A stretch of DNA of 64,000 bases from Malurus cyaneus samueli. Taxonomy: Eukaryota; Chordata; Aves; Passeriformes; Maluridae. Below the pieces are notes generated by a model, which saw nothing but the letters and a program-made list of their open reading frames with translations, did not search any database and was not told where the DNA came from. Positions 34,925 through 47,224 of the stretch are shown here, one piece after another. Where the stretch lies: contig CM019216.1 of assembly GCA_009741485.1 (NCBI GenBank), forward strand, positions 43,276,367 to 43,340,366, given 5' to 3'. Each line of letters starts with the position of its first letter. Within the stretch, counting starts at the first letter, position 1. Position numbers and translations under genes: made by a program.

Positions 34925-36951
34925 TTACTGAGATTGCACCCATAAACTGATTGAATGCTTTCATGACTAGAGTCACACTATCAGACATTAGATGGATTTA
35001 AAATTATGATTTGGACATATATACTCTCAGTACATAAAGAGGACAAGAAAGTCAGTCCAGTGATCAATATATAAATGAAACTCCATAAATATCTCATAAA
35101 ATTCTGTAGGAAAAGCCCTAAAACTTTGCACATTTTTAAATGGTTCTACATGGTCTGCACAACACACACGTCCTTCTGTTTAAGCATGAGCTGATCTTCC
35201 CAATGAAGTCAAAAGCTATCACAATTTACAGGCATTGCCTTGTTAAGGATCAAAACTCCTGGGAATCAGTTTCTCTTTGAGAAACTCTCCCAGATTCCAG
35301 TCTGAATGATGGAAAATTCATGCTTCAGTTCAGATGAGTTGATATGTCATGAACAGTGCTGAAGAGTCTGTCAGTTTTGAACTGCAATAAAAATGAGCAC
35401 AAGGGAAGTTGTATACAGAGTTGTGGGGCTTTTCTCGCTTTCCATATATTTTAAAGACTATCTGTTGATTGACATACACAGATGTACTGCTATCCTCCAT
35501 GTTTTTACTTACCTTTTTCCAAATTGCTAATATCATCCATTTTGTCCTGCAAAATTTGTGTTTCTCCTCACACTGCAACACAATCAAAATGAAGAGAAAG
35601 AGTTTTCTGACTTCTTTCTCTCCCAAAGTCTGGAAAGAATGAAATTTAAAAGGTAGAATGGTATACACCACACACAGAGCAACAAAATTTTCCCAGTTTT
35701 ATTCATTGCACTGCTTCAAACTCTGCATCACTCCAATAACATGAGTTTTTCACCTTAGACTTCCATTTACATAACAAACCTTTTTAGTTTACAATATTTT
35801 CTCTTGCAGCTGATGTCTATGCCTATGCCAGCCTTAAAAAAAATATGCATGTCATTAGTGATTTAAGCATTCAGTTTACAACTGGTTCGAAATTTGGGGG
35901 GTAAATGGTTGGTACTTAGGTGCTGCTGCTGAATTCATTACTCGATGGCAATTTTTTTCCCATCTTTTTAGAACTGCTAATTCTGCAAAATCCAAAATTT
36001 CTCAGAGAATTCCTACTTACATTGTATCTTTTCTAGAAGACACAAGCAGCATGTATTGCAAGTAGACAGAAACAAATCCACTGTCTTTTTCATTAACATG
36101 AAATGGAGATTATCTTTCTAAATTACAGTGATTGATGTTTGTTACAGTTTCTTTAAGAACAGGCAACATATTTATGGGGTTTTTACAATTTTTTTAGTTA
36201 CTTAACTAAGATATGTTTTGCATTTAAAAAGTCTTTAAAAGCAGCAATGTTTCATCATTTAGCATTTTTTTCATGTTACGTAGAGCTACTGGGATAAATT
36301 TTCCATGTTGCAAACAGGGATTTGACCACGTGTTCCACATTATCTTCAATGAGGTTCAGATGGCTAACTCACTGCCTTGACTTTGAATATTTATATATAT
36401 GTGTACATCTACTGCTGTGCTTCACTAGAACTGCTGCTCTCTGAGGATCAAGAATGCTTATTTCTACCTGGAAATCTGCTAGCACTTGCTGTTTTCTTTC
36501 TGAAGAACATTTGAGGAAAATTTTCATCCACAAGTGATTTCACTGCACATGTGCCTTTTTTATTCACTCTTCACAAGTACTTTGCTAAGGAAGTTTATTT
36601 TGAGCATTTTGGGAATGAATGTTCATTTTTCAAGGAAACAACTTGCTAAAATAATAGTCACTCACATGTGTTAATAGTTACGGTCTTTTCAAGAAAAGAT
36701 ATATACAAATGCCACTATGTGAGCCAGGAGATTAATCAAGCATCATGAACAAATAATGGTGGATTTTCACACAAAGTCACTATCAAAGAACTTGTGGAGA
36801 AGTTTTTTTTCTGCTTGTGAAATTATGCAGCAGAATAATTATGAACATGAAAACTCATTTTGCAGAAATTGAAAGAAGAGCTATTTGCACCATATCAAGT
36901 TCACTCTTACTTCGTTCTTGCCCATCTTAGTATTGGTCAGTAGAGGATACA

Positions 36952-36987
36952 TTTAGAAGCTTTTTTAGGAGCTTCTTTAGGAGCTCT
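36952..36987. repeat. 12-bp minisatellite, three copies
   Basis: Three adjacent units, TTTAGAAGCTTT, TTTAGGAGCTTC and TTTAGGAGCTCT, share the pattern TTTAG-R-AGCT. Each unit contains the palindrome AGCT. Flanks are unique. Confidence 0.85.
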
Positions 36988-38260
36988 TTTACTGAAATTC
37001 AAAGGAATAAGTCTCATTCTAGAACAGAAAACCTCAGGCAAAGTGTTCATAGCTGCTATTGCACCCATCTCTCTGCACCTCCGAAAGTTGCAGTCTCTCC
37101 TAGCAAGGAAGCAAAACCTATCATCTCCTTTTATTTCAACTGTTCCATGTCACAGACTGCTGCTTTAGTTGTGTTTGCTCCTGAACCGCTCACAAGCTGC
37201 CTTCTGCTGCTCCTGCCAAGAAAGCTGTGACTGACAGGTGAGTGCAGAACGTGCTGGGAAATAATAGTGTTGAATCTTTCTTTATTTGCTCAGCAATATC
37301 AGTCAGAGTTCTTCATTAAACTGACTTTGTACTATTCAATGAATGGAAAGATGATTCAAGAATAAAACCCACTGCATTTCATCATCACTGATTATAAATA
37401 AAAATTGGCCTCTCAAATTGGCTTCAATGTACCTCAAATGTACATACATGGAGATGAGCCCAAAAATCAACCTTGACTCATTTGCTGAAAATGTATCTAT
37501 TTTTTTTTTTAAATTGCTTAGGTTTTGCAAATTACAGCAAAGTTAACATGAATCATAACTATTTGGAATGTACAAATATCAGAAAACATTCACTGAGAAG
37601 TGATAGTGTCCTGTAGTGAGCAGAGTGGAACTACATGCTCCTTGCATTTCTTTTGAAATGATTGTGCCAGATGACACTGACATTGTTTGGTATATATAAA
37701 TATGCTGTTTAAATTAAACAAAACCAAAAAAAAAATCCTAAACAACTTCCTACCCCCGAAATTTAAGCAGAAAATACAGAACACAGGAATACATGCAGAA
37801 AGTTCAGTACTTCCAGCATAATAAATTAAATTATCGAAGAGAGACTGTCTCTTACTTGGTAACAGTGTCTTTGCAAGGTAAGCCGTTTTGTTTTCCTTCT
37901 ACTTTCCAAGAGTCTAACTTCCATGTTATGAGTCAGGCTTAGCTATGAGCCTGTTCTCTGTTCTCAGAGTACCTTACACCATCCAAGATGACCACCCTGA
38001 TCCATCCAGCAGCAGCCAGGCCAAGCACAAGTTATTCTCTCAGCTGCTCATTTTCATGACCCCTGAGCAGTATATCCCACACACAGATATTTACACAGCA
38101 AACTGAAAACAAGCACACTAACATGTTTTGCCCTCTATAATAAGGTGTTTAAATATTTATGCAGGAGATGAACATCCAAAAAGAATCAGCTTTAAGAACT
38201 AAAAATCCAAACAAATTCACCAAAAACTGCATGTGCTTCTAATTGTTCTTGCTTGAGTGG

Positions 38261-38640
38261 GATCATAGAATTGTTAAGGTTGGAGAAAGCCTCTAAGATC
38301 ATCCAGTCAAGGAATTTACCCAGCACCACAGCATTCATCACCAAACCAGACACCCCAGCTCCAAATCCACATGCCCTTTGTGACCTCCATGGACTTCACC
38401 ACTTCCCCAGGCAGCCTGTTTTAATGCCAGATTACCCTTTTAGGGAATACATCTTTCCCTAATGTCCAATCTAAACCTCCCCTGGCAGAACTTGAGGCCA
38501 TTTCCAGTCATCCTGTCACTTGTTTCCAGAGAGAAAATTCCCTCCTCCCTACAGCCTCCTTTCAGGCAGCTGCACAGAGCAATGAGGTGTCTCCTGAGCT
38601 TCCTTTTCTCCCTTCCCGCTCAGGTGAAACCACAACCTCT
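38261..38640 (-). mobile_element. CR1 LINE, 3' fragment, minus strand
   Basis: The plus strand begins with GATCATAGAATTGTTAAGGT, the complement of a CR1 3' end, and continues through the complement of the 3' UTR and ORF2 C-terminus. The complement of the family's G-W-N-R-LP region is recognisable as CAGGCAGCCTG near 38408-38418. The 5' boundary near 38640 is approximate. The plus-strand open frames over this interval (38253-38462, 38462-38848) are antisense accidents. Confidence 0.9.
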
Positions 38641-40678
38641 TTCTGTTTATTTGAGGAATTTTCACTCAGCAGCTCAATTTCTCTGCCTCCTCCTCCTCCT
38701 GGATGTACAAACTACCATGTGTATCTACAACATAATCCAGACGTGGTATTTGGTTTTCATTTGTGTTTTTCCCATCCTGTTTTCTGCAACAGAACCATCT
38801 ATGGCCGCATCCATTGCACAGCCTTGCATCAATTACACAAATATTTAGATTATTTGCCACACTGAGTGAATGCTAAGTGAGGAAAGGAAACAATCCCCCT
38901 GCCATACTGACAGCAGACACCACATTCTTGAGAAAGCCCAAGTTTTGTAAGGATTTTTTTTTCACACAAGATCAGACATCTGTAATGAAAAAGGTTTATT
39001 TGTTACTTCTCTATCCAGTGCAAGAACTACCATTCACCACAAAGACACAAGTGTTGCAGATAATTTAATTTTTAATGTTCCCAAGGGAATTTTCCGGAAA
39101 TCTGTTATTTTTGTTACTATATCAGCATTTTCCTATAGAGCATGCTAGGCTTTATCCATATTCACTTGATCAGTCCTTACACGTTCAGACACTATTGAAC
39201 CACCAATTGGTTGTTTGTGCCAACTTTTCTCTAATACTCTGACATAATTTCCCTGTGTTGATCTTGATCTTGAATCTGTTCTTGAATCCAAATTCTAACT
39301 TTGTTTAATCAGCATTACACATCCCATTTTCAGAGGTTGTTGTACCCTTAGATTTGCAGCATGTCATCATGCCAATTCCCATCAGAATAGCGGATTATCA
39401 CCTCAATAAAGGCATTATTGGTGAAAGTTTATGGCAGTCTCTCAGGATTTTCTGCTGCAGAGTATTAAGCAGAGAAGTTATTTTTTAGTTCAGAGGACAG
39501 ACACAGAGAAAATAAAGATGACAACTAAAAAGACTAATTTCTAAATATGGGTTTATTTGTTTGCACATTCCTGTTTCCATACCATTTTTATCCCATTACA
39601 AACACATCATGATGAGTTAAAATTTTCAGTTATCAGATAGTTATCAAAAAATACTATCATTCTCTATTTAAAAAACTGTTCCAAGACAATAAAAAATTTC
39701 ATCCGCATCTAGAAATGAATATCACAACTTTATTTTTTTTTTAATTAAATCAATAGTGTCATATTCAGTGTCATCTACTGTGTGTTTCAAGTTAGTCAGT
39801 TTTCTTTCTAACTGCCTAGTTTTCCCCCTTTTCTGAAATCTCTGTAAACAGCCCAGTAACAACTTTGTGTTTTTTTAATTGATAACACAGTCCTCAAATT
39901 CTAACTAACTATCCAAGGTATACATCCTGCAGGGTAAGATAAACAGGTATTATATTTCTTCTCCATATCATGATTTCCCTATGGAAAGATTATAAAATTG
40001 CATTGGTGGTTTTCTTACATATCATGATGGAAATTCCTATTATACTTTGTTTGCAGTCTAATATAATCTCAGAGCTACTTTTGCCATTGTTGCTTTCCAT
40101 TTTCTGTTCTGCAATTTTGCAGGGCTTTTGAATTATTATATTTATATCTGTCAAATTATACTTGACTAATGTTGTTCTCTATGAATTTGATAACAGCTCT
40201 GGGACTTCTTTGTAATCTTCTGTGTTGTCTTTTTTCAAATTGATATTGCATGGAAATTCACTACAAATTCACAAATACATTTGTACTTTTTCTTCTAGAT
40301 TTTTCATGAGTTTGAAAGTTTAAACTGCAACACACCAATGGAATTTCTCAATATGTAACAAATCCTAGTGGGAGTCGTTTTGCTGATCACCATTACTTCT
40401 TTGGATCACTATGTGGACCTGCACTTATTTCTCATATCAACGTTTTGGAGTTTTGCCCTTAAATTAATACTGTGAAGATATACAGTGCTTACATACACAT
40501 GCAGTACTCGTAAAATAACAACCACATGCCAGGAAAGTGTGAGAACTGCAGTCTACTGGGTTGCAATTTGTGTTTTCTTCCCAACTTTCAAGTATCCAGC
40601 ATATAACATGGGATTCCAAAGTGTTGAAGAAGAACTGGGGAGTGCAGGAATGTCAGGGAAAGAGGCTTAAAAGATAGA
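38641..40678. other. non-coding sequence, no gene recognised
   Basis: AT-rich, with a small (TCC)n patch at about 38686-38700 next to the truncated end of the CR1. No exon or other repeat recognised. Confidence 0.6.
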
Positions 40679-40712
40679 CTCACAGAATATGCTGAACTGG
40701 AAGGGATCCACA
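40679..40712 (-). mobile_element. CR1 LINE remnant, extreme 3' end only, minus strand
   Basis: CACAGAATATGCTGAACTGG followed by AAGGGATCCACAA is the complement of the last ~35 bases of the CR1 subfamily seen at 21.8-22.5 kb (GGATCCCTTCCAACCCAGC...). Only the end survives, an extreme 5' truncation. It is followed by A-rich sequence. Confidence 0.8.
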
Positions 40713-43699
40713 ATAAAAAAACAATAAAATTCCAGATGGGTTTACAACAATGAGAAAGGGACTGGGTCAAAGACTGAACATCAGTTTCTGATAGTTCTGT
40801 GAGAATTTTTGGGCTTCTGTGGGGACAGGCTTGATTTTGTCAGCTTACCTGAAAGTTACATTTTCACTTTGTAAATCAGATTTTTACTTCTGATCTTTGA
40901 TTATCTCTTTAGCTATTGTGGATTGCTTAATTTTGGACTTTTTTCTGTAAAAACTTCTCTGGAGTTAGAATGCAATTAATCTTTTGCAAAATCCATATCA
41001 GATAATTTTTGATGTAATGAAAGTAGCAATGTAATTAATTAATAAAATAGTGATTTAAGCAGGCAGTTCCAGCCAGATGAACAATGCTTGATTACCTTGA
41101 GAAGATTGCTTTTCAAATAGGCAGAGGAAAATTGTTATTATATATTTTTTAAAATCTGTTTTTTGTATTTGAACCTATGCAGGTCTTTTCTATTTTACAA
41201 AACAATAAACGTTCAGCAGTAAGCTTACAGTAACTTCATACACTTCTGTATTCACAGCTTGCAAACTTGAAAATATTCTACAAGTTATGTTAATATTTTT
41301 TTCCTATAATTCTTTCTTAGGATTCTTAGCTCCATCACTATGTTTACATACGATATATAAAATTTAAATATGGCAGTTAAACTACTTTTGGCCCTAGTAC
41401 AAACACACCACACTAAAAATTAACCATTAAGGATTAAGTCTTGGATACATCAAAGCAGTTAATAGCATACATAATCTCATGGAATTTATCAATTCAACAC
41501 ATAATTAAGACCTTACTGGACCAAATCTTCAGATTATAATTGGAAAAAGATGGAGAAATTTAAGCAGGCTTTTCTGGGTTGGTTTGGGGGTTTGTTTGCT
41601 TGTTTGTTTTTGTTGGATTTTGTTATTGTTTCTTCTTTGCCTTCGGTAGCAGTTCCTAGCAAGGGTATGTTTGGTCGTGGTTTTTTGGTTTTCTTAGGTT
41701 TGGTTTCTATTTAGGATGAGTATGACTCACTTTTTAACTCTGTATTTAATAATACACTTAATAATACATGTCTTTCTCTCTTATATTTTGTACAAGTCAT
41801 GTTGTACTCAAAGGTCTACCTCAAAAACTGAGAAACATCATAAGCATCCTATGCAAACAAATGGCCTGATCAGAGAAACTGGGAACTGGGGCATTGCAGA
41901 GCCATTCACTCTGATTTCTTTACCACTTGGAAGTCCTGAGTGGTGTGTGCTGCAGGTATCACTGAAAGTCTGACCAACACGTTGCTTCCTCTATTAAAAT
42001 ATATATTTCCTGAAATTTGTAAAGAGGAAAACTTGAAAAAATGAAATTATCATTTTTAAGAAAGAGTAATTTTCGTCTTAGTTTTTGCTATTTAAGTGAA
42101 TAACTTCCACAGAAATGTTCTTTATTTTTTGAAAATACTAAAAACTGTTAACTGACATTTTTCACAGTCAGTCTTTTCATATGAATTAAATGGGGTACTT
42201 TAACAGTGAGGATGTAAAATCATGCATCACTCAAGAACAAATGCCCTGGGATTACTGTCCTGTGGGTAAAATTTGTCCTAACTGTTTTACGATACTCACT
42301 ATTTGATATCAATATAGGAGTTAAAGCTAAAATATTATATCAAAATGGTATATCTTGTATTACTTCAATATATTTAAGATATACAGGCACTTTTAACAAA
42401 AAAAAAAAATCTGCAAACAACAGTCTAAAAATTCAGTAGGGGAAAAAAAGGCTTCTAAGTGTTTTCACTTTTTAGAAATTTAAGGTAATATAAAGCATAT
42501 TTTCATGCCCATGAATGTCATCACAGCCAAATTTTTAGTACATTCTTTGTAACAGAAGCCAATCCGAACAATTTGAGCTTTTATTAGTGGAAAACTTATA
42601 GCTGAAGTCAGATGATTGAATGCAAACCCAGATTGCAGACACATTCCAACCGCATGTGACTTCCCTCCACATGTTTGAGAGATGCAGTCACAGTTTTCTC
42701 TAATAATTTAGTGGCCGTAATATCACCAGGACTAAAATTGTCCTGGCAGCTTGGTCATCTTTCATTGCAGAATAGTTGCTTTACTTATTTATTAGAAATG
42801 TTCTTAAAAAATTAACATTAACTTTATATAAACAAACATAAAAAGCACAGAAAAAAAAGCACTTTTTATTTTCCCTTTCCCAGCTCAGGATTTTAGTCAT
42901 GCTGCAAAAACAGGAGGAAGCATCTGTCCTAGTATACTGTAAATTCAATCAGGAATTAACTTGTACAAATTCAAGCATTCTATTTCTGAACTTCTACGGA
43001 AATGTGTTTTGCAATTCAGTTGCCAAGAGTCAGCTCCTTGGATTGGCTTTGGATGACATTCAAATCTTCCCAAGAATACCAGAATCCTTTCCTAACTGGC
43101 CAATATTTTATTATTTAATATAACATACAGCCATTATTTTAATGCATAAATCATTCAGTAGCAATGAAGATTTTTAAGATCATTTTACCCAAATTTTTAT
43201 CTTCTGAAACCTTTATCCTACAACTGCTTGCACAAGTTGCTGCCACTTTAGCACGGGGTAAAAAACTCAGTAGAAACTCTTGAAGTAGGCAGGCTGCACA
43301 GAGGAATGTCCTTTCTAATGGAGAAGCCCTTCTTTGCAGAAATATCTTCTTTGATTACCAGGAGCTGCAGAATTAGACCCATATGTCTGAACAAACACAG
43401 TGTGACCATTCCTAACATATTTTGCAAGGGGTAATTTTTTTGCTGTTTTGTTCTCTCAGTCATAAACTGATCTTTTCTTCTTCAGGTCACTTTTCTGACT
43501 TCACTTAAATGAGAGAGAGGACACTCTTATTTAGAGATTATACCATACAGCCTGTCAAATATATTTAAGATGCTTCTTCACAATGGGGAATTGAATCTGG
43601 CATTGAAGCCATGTCAGAGAGAGAAACAAGGATGACAAATATACAATGCATTTATTTCTAACCAAATAACAATTACAAAAAGAAGCATAGCTATTATCA
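40713..43699. other. non-coding sequence, no gene recognised
   Basis: AT-rich, with G/T-rich low complexity (GTTTGTTT-like) at about 41571-41710 and a 14-bp ACTTAATAATAC-type partial duplication near 41747-41770. No gene is supported. Confidence 0.6.
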
Positions 43700-44288
43700 G
43701 CAAAAGTGTGGCCAGCAAAACTACGGAAGTGCTCATCCTTTTGTACTTGGCACTGGTGAGATCATGCCTTGAATCCTGTATTCATTTCTGGGTCCCTCAC
43801 TACAGGAAGGACTTTGAGGTGCTTGAAAAAGTCTAAAGAAGGGCAACGAAGCCAGCAAAGGGTCTGGAGCACAAGACTTATAGGGAGTGTCTAAGGGAGC
43901 TGAGCTTGTTTAGCCTGGAAAAAGGGGGGTTCAGGGGGTACCTGAACAACTCATTACAACTGCCTGAAAGGAGGCCATGGAGAGTGGGGCTTCATCTCTT
44001 CTCCCAGGTGAAAGGTGACAGGATGAGATGAAATGGCCTTAAGTTATTCCAGTGGAGGCTTATATTGAATATTAGGAAAAATTTCTATCCTGAAAGGGTG
44101 GTCAGTCACTGGAATGGGCTGCCCAGGGCAGTGGTGAAACCACCATCCCTAGAAGCCTTTGAAAGACATGTAGATATGAGGCTTAGGGAGAAGGTTTAGT
44201 GGTGGATTTTCAGTGCTGGGTTAGCAGTTGGACTCAATGATCCTAATTAGAGGTCTTTTCCAAATGGAAAAATTATATGATTCTCTGA
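43700..44288 (+). mobile_element. CR1 LINE, 3' fragment, plus strand (second subfamily)
   Basis: It starts at AAAAGTGTGGCCAGCAAAAC (ORF2 C-terminus) and runs through the family's conserved blocks: the CACTGGTGAG region at 43751, AGAAGGGCAACGAAGCCAGC at 43837, ATATTAGGAAAAATTTCTA near 44069, and GGCTGCCCAGGGCAGTGGTG near 44118. It ends ATGATTCTCTGA. The 3' UTR (TTGGACTCAATGATCCTA, then AGGTCTTTTCCAA) belongs to a different subfamily from the 21.8-kb copy, which has the GGATCCCTTCC form. Multiple frameshifts make it inactive. Confidence 0.93.
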
Positions 44289-45641
44289 CGGTGGCACAGA
44301 AAAAGTAGCACAGTTAATTTATGTATTGGTTTACAGGACAGAGATTTCTTAGTGGAGGTTATATGCTCTACCTACTCTTCAGTAAGCAGGGTGTCCTAAC
44401 TTCTCCAATGTTCGAAAAATATTATGTACATAAAATAGAGGTTTCTCCTTCAATCAATGCAATATGGTTATTACAAGATGCATACAGGCAAAAATCCGTC
44501 AAGGGACTGGTGTTTCTGCCTGTAAGCAAGCAAAGAAGAAGAGATTTAACTGAACAAATGGATACATCTAACACATAAATGTACAGCAGAGGTGGTTGTG
44601 ACTGTTGTCTGTGGAAAGAAATAAACACACCTAGACTGTTTCACCCTATTGTAAAACAGATGTCAGAAATAGGCCACATGTTCTGAAAACTCTGTCTGAG
44701 CCTTGGATAATAATATTTTGTACAGAAATATAAATCTAAATCAATGAAATGGTCATTTGTGCCAAATCTTATTTTCCTTACAGTGAACCAGTTAGGTCTG
44801 TGGACTTGCGCTTTTCCTGGCTCCTGCTGAGACCAGAATTTAAAAGTGCACAAATAGTAAGAGAAATGTCATGTTTACAATTCTTTTCAGCATAGTGAGA
44901 AACAGGAAGTGACAGAAATAGTATTCTTGGATGATATTGTAGCAAGGGGCTCTCAGACATTATTCCTGAGGCTTTGTCACAAATGCCTTATATTGTGGTT
45001 TTGTGAGCTTGCAGAGTGGGTGAAATGAAAATCTGTGGAACCCATCCATTTTGGTTTTTCCATGAAAACAAAAAAGGATTCCTATGACAGGAACAAGATT
45101 CAGAAAGGAAGAAACACACTTAGAAAACAAAACTTACATTAAGAATGCTTTGCTGGAAATATTTATACTTTACTCCTGGAAATTATACAAAATACAATTT
45201 CACAGTGGTATCACTTTAATCAAAGGGTCTCTGCATGTTAAGATATTGAATGGAGGTCTAAGGTTATCCTTTCTGATGAATTTTGTTTAAAAGTACTTGA
45301 CACATGTTGAAATCTGTTTCTTCCAAAAGTCAAACAAAACCCGTCCTTTCTAAAAATTGCATGAAGTTCAGAAAAACAATCTTTTATAAAGCTGAAGTAA
45401 TGCACAAAGTGCACAGGGAGGATCCTTTTGCTAATTCTCCGAAAGTTGTGCTATCTTTTCATCATGTAGCCTACTGTAATTCTATCTCTCTTCAATGAGG
45501 GTGTGTGAAGCATGCTTTCAGTCACTTTGGTTAAGTATAGTGAAAACCTTATGGCATGGTAGGACTACCAACCTGTAGCCTGGGCTCTTCTAGCAAGACT
45601 TGGAGGTGCTGGATGAGAGTGCTGGGATCACTTATCTCAAG
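44289..45641. other. non-coding sequence, no gene recognised
   Basis: Mostly AT-rich unique sequence. The last ~90 bases before the LTR (45550-45641) are more GC-rich and may belong to another, unidentified element. No exon recognised. Confidence 0.5.
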
Positions 45642-46463
45642 TGTGGGTTCACCTTGGCTGGCTGCCAGGTGCCCAGCAAAGCCACTCCATCGCTCCCCTC
45701 CACAAACAAACAGGGGAGAGAAAATATGACAGAGGTTCATGGGTTGAGACAAGGACTGGCAGAGATTGCTCACCAATTACCATTGTGCGTAAAACAGACT
45801 CAGCTGGAAGATAGTAATTGAATTTATTACAAATGTAACCAGAGGAGCATAATGAAAAGTGAAATAAGGCTTAAAAAACACCTCTGCCTTGCCTCAACAC
45901 TGTCTGAGTTCTATGGCAGCACAGGGAAACAGGGAATGGGGCTATGGTCAGTTCATCACACGTTGTTCCAGCTGCCACTGGGAGAGGATTCTTTCCCCTG
46001 CTCCAGTGTAGGGTCTTCCACAGGAGACGTGAACTATTCCAACATGAATCCATCCCACCAGCAATTTTTTTCCACAAACTAATCAGCATGGGTCACCCTT
46101 CCATGGGGAGCAGTCCTTCAAGGACACGCTTCTTCAGAGTGGGTCCCCCATAAAGTCACAAGTCCTACAAGGAAAACTTTTCCAGCGTGAACTCCTCTCT
46201 CTGTAGGCCTGCAAGTCCCTGCCAGGACTCTGTTCTTCCCTGACCACAATTAAATCTATGCAATAACTTTTTTTCTTTCCTTCTGAAGTATTTTATGACA
46301 AAGGTGTTACCACAATTTCTAACTGGCCCAGGATTGGCACACCTGTCTTGGAGCTGTCACACATTGGCTCTGCTGGAGATGGCAGAAACTTCTAGCAATT
46401 TCTCAGAAGTCAACCCTGTAACCCTGCTCTGCTACCAAAACCTGGCCACACAAACCTGATACA
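45642..46463 (-). mobile_element. endogenous retrovirus solo LTR, minus strand (avian family A)
   Basis: An 822-base block with TGT...ACA termini (TGTGGG at 45642, GATACA ending 46463). I recognise its layout from memory as a common avian ERV LTR: the CCAGGTGCCCAGCAAAGCCA end, an A/T-rich middle, a run of CTCCAG-GTG-GG-type imperfect units (about 45990-46200), and the CTACCAAAACCTGGCCACAC end. Compared with the form I remember, the CTCCAGCGTGGG-type repeat section is contracted. No gag, pol or env is adjacent, so it is a solo LTR left by LTR-LTR recombination. I saw no clean target-site duplication. The class (ERVL or ERVK) is not settled. Confidence 0.85.
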
Positions 46464-46495
46464 CCGGGATATATCTATTGCTTGCTTTCATTAAT

Positions 46496-46525
46496 GTTTG
46501 GGGTTTGGTTTGGTTTGGTTTGGTT
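46496..46525. repeat. (GGTTT)n microsatellite
   Basis: Four to five units of the 5-mer GGTTT lie about 30 bases beyond the LTR end. It is short and near-perfect. Confidence 0.85.
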
Positions 46526-46722
46526 CTGATGTATAAACAAAATTATGCCTTAAGCTATTATGTTGTGGAAAAATAAACCTCATCTAAAGCTTCTTTCTTT
46601 TCACCTGCTGAAAAAAATTGCTTCTCTTCCACTCTACCTACTGAACTCCTTGTGGGAAAAATGCCTTTATGTGCTTCAGTAAAATTAGTCATTATTTCCT
46701 ATTCAAGCTTTTGAAGTTAACC

Positions 46723-47207
46723 TGTGGTGGTTTTTAGCCTTAGAGTGGGTTAGAGAGCTACTGTAGTCAGTCAGACAGTGCAGGGTGCCAGCAGCCTCAA
46801 GGGATGCACAGGTACAACAGCTGGAGTGGAAAACTCTCAGCAAAACCAAGCCTGGAAGAGGACAGCAGTTCTCAACCTACTCCAGGCAGGGAGCCTGCCA
46901 AGGCCAGGTAGACAAGTTGAACCTGGGTGAGATGTTTGCCTCTTCAAAACAAACCCTATCCTGTGAATTTCTAAGTAAATAGGAACACCAAAGGCACCCT
47001 GCGTGAAGAAAAGCCTTCTTTCTTTAACCAACAAGTGCAAGGTCCCCCTTGTCCCCTTTCATCTTCTCTCCCTATTAAAAGTCCAATTGAATTGCAGAGT
47101 TGCGCAAATAAAAAGTATATGGGAAACCAAAATGCTGATTTTTGTGGGTAGATTTTAAATGAAGCACCAACAATTTTGTAATTATATTTTTCTCTTTTGC
47201 ATTTTCA
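46723..47207 (+). mobile_element. LTR-like block, plus strand (unclassified)
   Basis: This interval starts TGTGGTGGTTTTTAGCC, resembling the 5' end of several avian LTRs. It is GC-richer in its first 270 bases, has a TATTAAAAG TATA-like element near 47072 and an AATAAA near 47107, and ends TTTTCA. That order (promoter-like, then poly-A signal) fits an LTR on the plus strand. The flanks read TTAACC / GGTTAA, an inverted rather than direct repeat, so a true target-site duplication is missing. A TTAA-flanked DNA transposon is the alternative. I cannot name a family. Confidence 0.3.
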
Positions 47208-47224
47208 GGTTAACAGCTGAAACA

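Larger units (their letters stand above)
33390..38260. other. non-coding sequence, no gene recognised
   Basis: Nearly 5 kb, AT-rich. It contains the TA hairpin at 34877-34924 and the 12-bp triplicate at 36952-36987, listed separately. A possible exon-sized segment, 37156-37237, is flanked by an acceptor (TCACAG) and a donor (CAGGTGAGT), but all three frames contain stops. No protein-coding gene is supported. Confidence 0.55.

Noticed and set aside
38462..38848. 128-codon plus-strand open frame
   Set aside because: Its first half is antisense to the minus-strand CR1 fragment, and the rest has no recognisable domain.
46496..46525. Telomere-like G-rich repeat
   Set aside because: The unit is GGTTT, not the vertebrate TTAGGG; it is just a short microsatellite.
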